Assembly (NCBI GenBank): GCA_947626735.1
Contig: CANQTK010000014.1
Span: 1 to 33,144 of the forward strand
Direction: 5' to 3'
Length of the DNA: 33,144 bases
Source of the DNA: an uncultured Clostridia bacterium
Lineage (GTDB): Bacteria > Bacillota > Clostridia > TANB77 > CAG-508
Shown: positions 9,901 to 16,470 of the stretch, piece after piece
How the letters are laid out: the number at the start of each line of letters is the position of its first letter
How positions within the stretch are numbered: the first letter of the stretch is position 1
Program-made: the position numbers and the translations under genes
The notes under the pieces: generated by a model
The model's database searches: none
What the model saw: only the letters and a program-made list of their open reading frames with translations
What the model was told of the DNA's origin: nothing

Positions 9901-11667
9901 GAAAAACGGATTTTCTTGCTTTCCTAATAAATATTGATTAAATTGTGTTAGTAACCCTCTTTTTCTTTCCCAACCTAAATAACATTCTTCTTGTCCATTC
10001 CAATAGCGCTTACGATAAATAAAGTGAAATTTAGGGAAATTTTGATACTTTTCATTTAACTGTTTTACTTGTTTTAAACCTTCTTCTATTACTTCTTTAT
10101 CAAAAGGTTCTTCTTTATTCGGTCCTGAAGAGCAGTCTCCTAGCAAAGCAAAATATAAGTTTTCACTTTGGTTTGCCAAAGCATATACTTCTAATTTTTT
10201 CATGAGTTCTATTACTTTTTCTCTACTTTTTAAAATAGTAGGAATGACCACAAAGGTTGCTTCTTCTTTTGGTATTCCTTGGTAAAAATCCATTTTGGGA
10301 ATTAATTTTGGCTTTACTAATTTGGCTAAAATAGCTTGGATAATTTGTACCACAATTTCTTCTATAGGAAGTACTAATAAAATTCCTATCAAAATGGTCA
10401 ATATTCCATTATGAATTTGCTTTTCAAAGAAATACATACTTAAGATAGTAAAGAAAATCGTAAATGCCCAAATAGAAGTAAGATAGTATTTTACTTTTGT
10501 TTCTTGTGAAATGGTTTTGATTGGTCTTTGTAATAAGATTTCATATAAGATTTGTTTTCCTTCTGCAATTAAGTAATAGCCAATATGTGCTTTTTTGGTT
10601 ATTTCTCCTTTTTTGCTTTCTTCTTGTGCTAAAAATAAGGCTTTTTGTGCAATGTAAATTTCTGCTATTTTGGTTTTTTTGGCTATTTCTTGAATGGCAT
10701 TTCGATATTGCTCTTTTGTTTTATAATCCATTTTGGAATAAACGTTGGCAGGATCTTGTTTTAAAATTTCTTCTACACCATTGGTTTGTTCAAAAATCGA
10801 TAAAAAGTCCATACGTAGTAGTTCTTTCATACTAGTAATGCAATTGGCCATACTTACTTTTTTTAAGGCAATATCAAAGTGCTCTTTTTTTACGACTTCA
10901 TCAATAGTAGTTCCCATTTTATTTACTTGTTCTTCTAACACCATGAGAAAAGGAGTAGCTACTCTTCCTTGTTGTTTTAAACGATACGACATATATTCAA
11001 TAAAAGGATATTTCATTTCTCTTTTTCCTTTTACTTTTGCTTTATACTCTGCTAAATTTTTATATTTTAAGTCTTCTTTTTTTTCTACTAATCTTTCAAA
11101 AATATTTTCTACACGATATTTTTGCATTTGACTAAAATAAATTTTTTCGCAAATATCTCTTATATTCTGCAACAACGCAATTTGCATGAAAGTGCTTAAA
11201 TTCCAAATTTCTTCCATGCTTAATGTCTTTTTTCTTTGATAACTTGCTACTAAACGACTAACGTATTCATCACTAATGGGATAGTTTGTATAGTTTATCA
11301 TTTCATAGGCTAACACATAAACTCTAGCAAACCCTTGATCTACCCCATGGCTAATTCCTAAAAATTGTTGATATTTTTTTAAAGGCATTTCTTGAATAAT
11401 GGTTTTGACCGTTTCTTCAATAATATAAAAGTTATCTAATAGCCATTCCCCTGCTGGATGAATGGGAATTCCTAATTTAATATGTTCATTTAACAAATGA
11501 TAGACTTCTTCTATTCTTCTAAAATTTTCTTTTACTTTTGGAATGGGATACGTATCTTTACTACTATTTTTTTGTAAGACATGATCCGATGCTAATTTTT
11601 CTAAATGTTGTTCTAATTGCTCTTGATCTAACGAAACTGCTTTACGATTTAAATTTCTATATTTCAT
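3910..11667 (-). CDS. Cyclic beta-1,2-glucan synthase-like protein (GT84, glucoamylase-like, GH94), C-terminally truncated
   Basis: A 2585-aa giant enzyme of the NdvB/Cgs type. These synthesise and cyclise beta-glucans at the membrane. The start MKYRNLNRK is chosen for its AAGGAG site. After an N-terminal helical region come two membrane segments (about 395-450) and the GT84 transferase with DAD at 612-614, TGKGIYD, VLSHDLLEGSYLR and RMHRWIRGDFQ near 760. More membrane segments follow, then a glucoamylase-like domain (about 1035-1365), beta-sandwich regions and a GH94 phosphorylase-like part with GGAFGFRDQLQD and the general-acid motif GSGDWNDG near 2396. The chain stops abruptly at ENGGQYTH followed by ECCC, where family members continue through the rest of the GH94 barrel. 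Full-length relatives are about 2800-2900 aa, so roughly 200 or more residues are missing. It is the last gene of the NlpC-ComEC-BofC-like series. Confidence 0.88.
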   Translation of the reverse strand: MKYRNLNRKAVSLDQEQLEQHLEKLASDHVLQKNSSKDTYPIPKVKENFRRIEEVYHLLNEHIKLGIPIHPAGEWLLDNFYIIEETVKTIIQEMPLKKYQQFLGISHGVDQGFARVYVLAYEMINYTNYPISDEYVSRLVASYQRKKTLSMEEIWNLSTFMQIALLQNIRDICEKIYFSQMQKYRVENIFERLVEKKEDLKYKNLAEYKAKVKGKREMKYPFIEYMSYRLKQQGRVATPFLMVLEEQVNKMGTTIDEVVKKEHFDIALKKVSMANCITSMKELLRMDFLSIFEQTNGVEEILKQDPANVYSKMDYKTKEQYRNAIQEIAKKTKIAEIYIAQKALFLAQEESKKGEITKKAHIGYYLIAEGKQILYEILLQRPIKTISQETKVKYYLTSIWAFTIFFTILSMYFFEKQIHNGILTILIGILLVLPIEEIVVQIIQAILAKLVKPKLIPKMDFYQGIPKEEATFVVIPTILKSREKVIELMKKLEVYALANQSENLYFALLGDCSSGPNKEEPFDKEVIEEGLKQVKQLNEKYQNFPKFHFIYRKRYWNGQEECYLGWERKRGLLTQFNQYLLGKQENPFFINTIEESFEHLEPGFIKYIITLDADTELVLNSGLELIGSMAHILNKPILNQNQDCVIEGHAIMQPRIGITMEAANHNLFTKIFAGMGGIDAYTNAISDVYQDNFGEGIYTGKGIYDLAIFSKVLENEIAENTVLSHDLLEGSYLRCGLVSDIVLMDGYPTNYMSFKTRMHRWIRGDFQIIQWTGNKIIDRKEKVKLNPLNTLSRYKIIDNLIRAFSPIMTLLGLLVLFAIAIFTKAKVGTLVALFIVSLLIPTLLDFIHRIVGKKEGQIYQKTFYKRIPSLLASSIRGAFNILSLPDKAYYSSNAIGKTIYRQLVSKKHFLEWTTSEEAEKLAKKDFVSYYSNMMPNVILGTIGILTSFVLEKNLFFLFYFVLSLLWLIAPSVFYFISKPMQKKEVRNEINPKEQEYLREIGRKTWQFFKDSLTKENHYLPPDNYQEDRKPFFVNRTSSTNIGLALLSVISSYDLGYETLEDTLTLLNNMVTTIDLLPKWNGHLYNWYNIKTLEPLLPRYISTVDSGNFVGYVYVLKAFYEEIEEKVQGREELQSLIPDWAKKQISQIPMANADFRKLYEEEKQLFSIGFNMEENKLTDSYYDLLASEARQASFVAISKKDLPVKHWHRLSRTLTPMGRYNGLISWSGTAFEYLMPTIIMKQEEGSLLEESCEFMLMSQKQYAKKLGIPWGFSETAFYLKDFNHNYQYKAIGIPWLGLKRGLEEDMVVASYASIMALSRMPKAVLQNIKKLDSLGMNQQYGFYESVDYTPIRMPKGKNYAIVKTYMAHHQALILLSINNFFHQNILQKRFSTNPEIKAVEILLQETMPEKRIITNKEKLKPEKITYQDYNNYAQRIYTNEKEKLLGINVLANENYSIVMDQKGRGYSQYKNYLVNRFQMTSDETQGIFFYFKNVKNKRIWTANKMPYLAKPDRYEVVFSEAANTIKRIDGSIQTTTNITISPEKRVEIRNVELKNQGMEEEVIEVTSSLEPVLSTMEADRSHPAFQNLFLSFERQEENNIFVMKRKNREDSSKDLYLAVSLYTESSTIGELEYEIDKEKFQGRGNLGLPIMVEQSKPFTKKIQSVVDPILALKRTISLKPEEKASFTLLLSMAEEKEEAIQNVKEYQNEEKIKQAFELNIAKADTEARYLGLNAKQIEAYQKLLGNLLFPNPFKSSQMQNLEDRKYPQSDLWQYGISGDLPILLVKITQSNEAELLVEVLKAYEFARLKNVEMDLVILNQEPNSYEKYTKEAIENKILNQNLGYLKNVPGGIFVLEQADVNLLEFYAKLIIDAQKGPFLRQLKDLEEEYLETWQTIGEKVATKPLIYEEEKITAPILPKDTLYYENEYGGFALEGKEYQLIINKENRLPTVWSHIIANQNFGSLLTDSMGGFTWSQNSRLNRISSWSNNQVLDIPSEVIYLQEQESLKTWSLGLNPMPDNKDYKVTYGFGYGIYEHTSQDIAQKVTIFIPRKEKIKISLLELKNLLPQKKELRLVYYIKPVLGEDEEKTKEKISIKLEESTNMLLLENKTNMDFQEMTYVSCSEKIKSYTGNKESFFGNGNLSHPEGLKKVSLSKENALGKEPILAIEIAIVLEAFETKEIAFVLGSEKNVLDCEDKAYQYTKIGNCETELEEVKKEWKEFLEKVQVETPMKSFDLLMNGWLIYQTMTSRLNARSAFYQSGGAFGFRDQLQDTICLKYFDSSLMKQQIIKHSQHQFLEGDVEHWWHEETKRGIRTRFSDDLLWLVYLVEEYINFTKDEAILDIETAYLEGPVLGENVDEKYDLYEQSKIQGSIFEHCQKAIKKSLVFGENGLPKIGSGDWNDGFSKVGNKGKGESVWLGFFLYDILSKWIPICQQVLQKKQETSPKEQKEETTQEPIETTKLQEDIQKYEQVLENLKKALNTKAWDGRWFRRAFMDDGSILGTIQNEECKIDGIAQSWATISKAGDNDKKYISIESLENHLIDRENGMIKLLDPPFEKSKLEPGYIKAYLPGTRENGGQYTHECCC

Positions 11668-11738
11668 AAAAAAACACTCCTTAGCCATATGTTATGCACA
11701 TATTATTTGCTAGAAGTGGAAAATTTATGCATTCTATC

Positions 11739-12323
11739 TTATTCATAATCTTCAATAGCAGCATTTAAATTTTCTTGTCCATTTACCTGAATTCCTTCTT
11801 GTAATTGTTGTTTGTCTGTCTCTGGTAAATAATTGGTTATAATATCCGTGATTTCCTTTAATATTTCTTGACCAGAAGCGTTAATGGTATAAATGGTAAG
11901 ATAACCATTCGTATCCCTTAACATATAATGTTCATTGCAAATTCCTTCTTGTTCCTGATAAAATAAAATTTGTTCTGCTGTAAATTCTTTTATTCCCCAA
12001 TCTCGATACTTTTCTTGTAAATCTTCTTCGGTTTTATTGATTTCTTCTTCTGGAATTTTTTCTCTTTGCCATATCGTATGCCCACACTCTTTGTAATAAG
12101 TTTGAAATACATATAACGTATTTGGTGTTGTTTTTACCTCTATATGGGAAGTAGTAACCGCTTCCATTCCATTTTGCTGATTGTTAACTTCTTCGGCTAA
12201 AGTAGTTTTTGGTTCTTGTTGTAAATTCGAGGTTTTATCTTGATGACTCATGACAACTCCAATGATAATCCCTACAGTCATGGCAAGAACTGCTAGTAAC
12301 AAAATGATATAACTTTTTCTCAT
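11739..12323 (-). CDS. BofC C-terminal-domain protein, membrane-anchored
   Basis: A 194-aa protein with one N-terminal hydrophobic segment (residues 5-25) and a polar linker. Its C-terminal part from about residue 130 reads 'EHYMLRDTNGYLTIYTINASG..ITDIITNYLPETDKQQLQEGI..NLNAAIEDYE'. That matches the BofC C-terminal pattern 'Y-LKEKDGYIAVY...TDIPVEYLP..D...L..GI.V.....L...LEDFES'. In Bacillus, BofC acts in the intercompartment checkpoint for sigma-K; in Clostridia such proteins are common but their role is less clear. Ribosome site AGGAAG. It begins 47 bp after the restored ComEC stop and ends 71 bp before the glucan synthase start, so it is probably part of the same transcript. Confidence 0.75.
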   Translation of the reverse strand: MRKSYIILLLAVLAMTVGIIIGVVMSHQDKTSNLQQEPKTTLAEEVNNQQNGMEAVTTSHIEVKTTPNTLYVFQTYYKECGHTIWQREKIPEEEINKTEEDLQEKYRDWGIKEFTAEQILFYQEQEGICNEHYMLRDTNGYLTIYTINASGQEILKEITDIITNYLPETDKQQLQEGIQVNGQENLNAAIEDYE

Positions 12324-12370
12324 ACCTATCTCTCTTCCTTTTCTTTTTTCTTAGTATGAGCATTTTAAAG

Positions 12371-14792
12371 TTAAATTATACCATTTTTTATCTGCTCTTT
12401 TATTTTTATGTTTCCTTTTTTATTTACTAAAATTGTGATTTCTCCATTTACATCTGTTCGATACACGGTTGTACCGCAAACTTTTTAGCCTCTCTAATAC
12501 TTCTTGATTTGGATGACCAAAAGTATTTTTTTCTCCTACCCCAATCAAAGCAATTTTGGGTTTTACCTGCTCTAAAAATTCTTGTGTACTAGAGGTTTTA
12601 GATCCATGATGCGCCACTTTTAAAATCGTACTTTTTAATTCATTAGTTCCCTTATTATCTTGCCATATCTCTTGTTCTGCTATTTGTTCTATGTCGCCTG
12701 TTACTAACATCGAAAAATTTTGATAAGTTAACTTTGCAACGATGGAATTATTATTTAACTTATTTTCTTGAATTTGTTCTTTTCTTGGCCATAATATTTG
12801 TACTTGCACCTCTTTTTCTACTGGTATGACATCTCCTTTTTTTACAATCCACACTTGGATTCTTTTTTCCTTTATGATGTTTCGAAATTTTTCATAATTT
12901 TCTGAATTTTCCCCTTGTTGACTAATGATTACTTGTTCTACTTTTATTTCTTCTAATAGGGTCAGAATGGCTTTTACATGATCAGAATCAAAATGAGAAA
13001 TGAAAATATAATTCAATTTAGTGATTCCTTTGTCTAATAAATAAGGAAGTAACGTATTTTTTCCTACGTCAAAATTTTCGGAGCCCCCTCCATCGAATAA
13101 AATTGTTTTTTGTTTGGGCGTTATCACTAACATCGCATCTCCTTGTCCCACATCAATAAAATGAATTTGCAAGGCACCTGGAAGTTTGACATAGCTGAAA
13201 CATAGTAAGAGGATAAAAGAAAAAATGACTAAAAATTTTTTTCTTTTTATGCTTTTTTTGTCCTTTTTCCTTTGTGTTTGATAAAAAAGAAAGAGACCGA
13301 ATGCTAAATAGTAGAAAATAAGTAAGCTAAGCTTTGGCGTTGCTAGCTTTCTTTGAGAAAATGGTAAATTGCTAGTAAAAAGTACAATTTGGAAAAATAA
13401 TTGGAGGAAAAAACGTAATACAATGGCAAATAAGTTTGCCAAAGGAAGAAAGAAGAAAGAAAGAAAAATTGTAAAAAATCCCAAAATAATTAGAATTCCC
13501 ATAAGAGGAGAGGCCAATAAATTAGAAAGCAGAAAAGTAAGAGAAAAGGTATTAAAGTGAAATAGAATGATTGGGAATAAAATAATATTAGCGCTAAGAG
13601 TAACAAAAACCATGTCTTTTATTTTCTCGCTTATTTTTTGCATTTGTTTTGAAAAAGTGCCTGCTTTTAAAATATTTTTCTGTGTCTTTTTTCTTTGTGC
13701 TCTCCCAATTACGTTATTTTGTAATACCGGAAATAGAAGTACAATTCCTATGGTTCCTCCATAAGAAAGTTGAAAACCAACATCAAAAATACAATAAGGA
13801 TTTTGTATCATGGAAAGTAACATGGAAAAGCAAATGGCAGAAAAAACAGAAACCCTTTTATGGCATAACTGACTAACGATGAGATAAATTGCCATATAAC
13901 AAGCCCTTGTAACAGAAGGAGTGTTACCTGTTAATTGCATAAAAAACAGTAAAAATAAAATAGTGATGAATTTGCTTTTCTTTTTTCCAACCCTTCCTAT
14001 GGCTAATAAATAGGTAATAGCTAACATCACATAAGAGGTATGTGCCCCAGAAACTGCTAACATATGAGATAAGCTACTTTTTCGAAATGCTTCTTGCACT
14101 TCTTCTGCTAAATTTTCCTTCTTACCAATTAAAAGGGCAACGAGTAAACTTGCTTCTTGTTTGTCTAACATTTGATAAGCTTGTTCTTCTATTTGAATGG
14201 CTATGTGATTTATGATTTTGAAAGGAATGGCAATTTTGTTTTCTTGTATTATTTTAACTTGACTTGCTTTTGCATTGACAATGGCAAAAATATTTTGTGT
14301 TTTTAAATACTGTTGATAATCAAAACCTCCTTCATTTCTTTGTGTTGTAGGTTCTTCTATTTTTCCTATAAAAAAAATTTGGTTTCCGTAAGAATATTGT
14401 TTTTGATTTTTTTCTTTTTTGATATTTAAGAGTAAATTGATTTTTTGATTTAACTTTTCTTGATAGATAGACTCTACTTTTACCACATAACTTGTTTGAT
14501 ACTCTTGGTCGTTTGGATTAGAAATAATGGTTCCTACTATTGGTACTTCCTGCTTATTATTGTATTGTTCTTGAAAAAATTTTTCTAAACTGGTAATCTG
14601 CCAAAAAGAGATAAGACAGCATAAAACAAAAAAAAGCATAGATGAGAGGATAGGAACATTTTTAAAATATCCCTTCTTATTTAAGAAAAATAGAACAAAA
14701 CAAATAGGTACAATAAAGGCTATACCTATTTTAAAGTATAGCCCCCATATAATTCCTAATAGCCATGCAATCGTCATCATATATAATGTCAT
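12371..14792 (-). CDS. comEC: ComEC/Rec2 DNA-uptake channel protein, interrupted by a single-base insertion near its end
   Basis: An integral membrane competence protein that carries single-stranded DNA into the cell. It has several N-terminal membrane segments, an OB-like DUF4131 region, the Competence core with 'HMLAVSGAHTSYV', and a C-terminal metallo-beta-lactamase-like domain with FIDVGQGDAML, ISHFDSDH, LVTGDIE and KVAHHGSKTSS. The uninterrupted frame stops at 12420 (790 aa) after a nonsense tail RYNRVSNRCKWRNHNFSK. Ignoring one C on the coding strand (base 12476) gives LKSLGTTVYRTDVNGEITIL and continues to a stop at 12371 (806 aa), which fits the ComEC C-terminus exactly. So either a one-base error, a mutation or a +1 recoding site. 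Start ATG at 14792 has an AAGGAAG site, 41 bp after the NlpC gene. Confidence 0.93.
12474..12478 (-). other. +1 frameshift site in comEC (TTG-C-GGT)
   Basis: The coding strand reads AGT TTG C GGT ACA. Without the C the frame gives S-L-G-T-T-V-Y-R-T-D, the expected ComEC sequence. With it, the codon after TTG is CGG, a codon otherwise unseen in this window. Confidence 0.85.
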
Positions 14793-14833
14793 ATTTCTTC
14801 CTTTCCGATTGCCCCTATTTCCTATCCTTATTC

Positions 14834-16252
14834 TTAAATGATTCTTCTTGCTGTTTCATATCTAGTTGCATAACTACCCGATAACAAGGTAGAAATTTTT
14901 ACACAATAGCCTGTACCAGAAGAAGCATGAATAAAATTTCCTTCTCCTATATAAATACCACAATGACCAATGCCATCCATGGTTTCATAATCTTTAAAAA
15001 ATACTAAATCGCCTGGTTGTAAGTCACTTTTTTCTACATTATTTCCACTTTTTGCTTGTGCTCTTGCCGAGTGGCTTAAAGAAATACCAAAATGCGCATA
15101 CACATACATGGTAAAACCGGAACAATCAAAACTACTTGGCCCTGCTCCACCATATACATAAGGACAGCCTAAATATTGTTTCGCATAGTTTATGATTTCT
15201 TTTGCTTTTGAAGAATTTGCTGAGGTTGTTTCCGTTTTTACTTCTGCTACTTGCTCTTGCTCTTGTTCTTGTTTTGGTTCTTCTTGCTTTGTTCTTTCTT
15301 CTGCACTTCTAGATGCTGTTTCTGTTTTGCTAGAAGATAATAACCTTTTTGCAATATAACCTATTTTACCATCTACTTCTACTTTATACCAATCTTCTAC
15401 TTCAGCTAACACCGTTACTTGTGCATTTAAAATTAAAGAATCAATACTTTCTTCTTCTGTACTTGGCCCTTTACGTACATAAACAGAAGAATAGTTGACA
15501 TACATTACTTTGTTTTCTATTGGCGTTTCTTCTTTTTCGTTTGGTGTATCGTTGGTAGGTTGTGTTGTAGTTTGCGTTGTGTTATTTTGTTCTGCTAATG
15601 TAGTTAAAAATACCCAACCACTTATGGTATCTGTTTGAATATATGCCCAATTTGTTACTTCATCCATCACCGTTACTGTGGCATTTTTGTTTAAGTTACC
15701 AATTTTAGTTGCATTTAATAGTGGTAAAATAAAAACAGTGGTATTGGTATTTAAAGTAGCTTCTCTTATAGTAAATTCTTTTTGCTCTTGGGTAGCATTG
15801 TTTTCGTTTGTTGTCGTTTCATTAGTGATGGTTTCTCCTACTGTATTTTGTATTTCATTTGCTGTATTTTGGCTTTCTGCATTTTGACTCTCTATATTTT
15901 CCTTTTCTGTATTTGAGTTTTCTACATTTGAATTCTCTGTATTTTGATTTTCTGCATTTTGATTTTCTAGTGTTGCATTATTTTGTGTTTGTTCTATTTT
16001 AATATAATCTTTATGCACATAACCTGTCATTTGTCTTACTTTTACTTTTACCCAATCGCCCGTTTGCTCTAGTACCTCTAATTTTTCTCCCCTATCTAAT
16101 AACTCTAATATTGTAGCATCGGTAGATGCTTCTTTTCTTAGTTTTAGCGTCTCTGTATTGACAATTGCTGTATCTGCCATAGTGTTTGTTCCAAAAAGGA
16201 ATAAACTTAATAGAATTACTGCTATTAACATCATGAGTTTGTCACACTTCAT
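14834..16252 (-). CDS. Secreted SH3-domain NlpC/P60 (C40) peptidoglycan hydrolase
   Basis: A 472-aa exported cell-wall endopeptidase. The signal peptide (1-26) ends NTMA. Three bacterial SH3 domains bind the wall: about 28-87, 162-220 and 250-306. The first two are joined by an Asn-rich tandem-repeat linker (95-129), and a Q/E-rich linker precedes the enzyme. The NlpC/P60 domain (350-472) has Cys377 in DCSG, His430 in GHCGIYIG and His442 as catalytic residues, so it should cut D-gamma-Glu to diamino acid bonds. Ribosome site AAGGATG. It is the first gene of the leftward block and has a good sigma-A promoter whose -35 lies in a large inverted repeat. Confidence 0.93.
   Translation of the reverse strand: MKCDKLMMLIAVILLSLFLFGTNTMADTAIVNTETLKLRKEASTDATILELLDRGEKLEVLEQTGDWVKVKVRQMTGYVHKDYIKIEQTQNNATLENQNAENQNTENSNVENSNTEKENIESQNAESQNTANEIQNTVGETITNETTTNENNATQEQKEFTIREATLNTNTTVFILPLLNATKIGNLNKNATVTVMDEVTNWAYIQTDTISGWVFLTTLAEQNNTTQTTTQPTNDTPNEKEETPIENKVMYVNYSSVYVRKGPSTEEESIDSLILNAQVTVLAEVEDWYKVEVDGKIGYIAKRLLSSSKTETASRSAEERTKQEEPKQEQEQEQVAEVKTETTSANSSKAKEIINYAKQYLGCPYVYGGAGPSSFDCSGFTMYVYAHFGISLSHSARAQAKSGNNVEKSDLQPGDLVFFKDYETMDGIGHCGIYIGEGNFIHASSGTGYCVKISTLLSGSYATRYETARRII
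15866..15970 (-). repeat. Seven 15-bp tandem repeats coding for the Asn-rich linker
   Basis: Residues 95-129 consist of seven five-residue units of the form x-E-[NSK]-[QSE]-N (LENQN, AENQN, TENSN, VENSN, TEKEN, IESQN, AESQN). The 15-bp DNA period could change length by slippage without changing frame. Confidence 0.8.
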
Positions 16253-16296
16253 TTTCTTATCATCCTTTCAATTTCTTTTAAGAAATTTACAGTTAC

Positions 16297-16325
16297 AGTA
16301 TATCGATAAAGAAGAAAAAAGTCAA
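16297..16325 (-). promoter_or_regulatory. Predicted sigma-A promoter of the NlpC/P60 gene
   Basis: On the minus strand: -35 TTGACT (16325-16320), 17-bp spacer, -10 TATACT (16302-16297). The -35 lies in one arm of the inverted repeat at 16308-16349. Confidence 0.7.
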
Positions 16326-16349
16326 TGAAATTTGACTTTTTTCTTCTTT
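16308..16349. promoter_or_regulatory. 18-bp perfect inverted repeat between divergent NlpC and clpE genes
   Basis: Arms AAAGAAGAAAAAAGTCAA and its exact complement are separated by 6 bases. The repeat lies between two divergent genes, so it cannot be the terminator of either. It covers the -35 of the NlpC promoter. The inner AGTCAA half-sites resemble CtsR half-sites (RGTCAAA) but are inverted, not the direct repeat CtsR uses. Confidence 0.6.
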
Positions 16350-16407
16350 TTCCTTTTTTGTGTAGTTTTTTATTTTTTTGGAATTGTGGATTATCTTCTT
16401 AATTCCA

Positions 16408-16436
16408 TTGACTAATCTTGCTTTTTGTAGTATGAT
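16408..16436 (+). promoter_or_regulatory. Predicted sigma-A promoter of clpE
   Basis: TTGACT (16408-16413), 17-bp spacer, TATGAT (16431-16436), then a ribosome site AAGGAGG at 16453-16459 and ATG at 16471. Confidence 0.75.
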
Positions 16437-16470
16437 AAAAAGGTAAAAAATTAAGGAGGAAAGACAATTT

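Noticed and set aside
16308-16349. CtsR operator
   Set aside because: CtsR uses two direct RGTCAAA heptads separated by three bases. Here the half-sites are inverted and six bases apart, so I list it only as an unknown inverted repeat.
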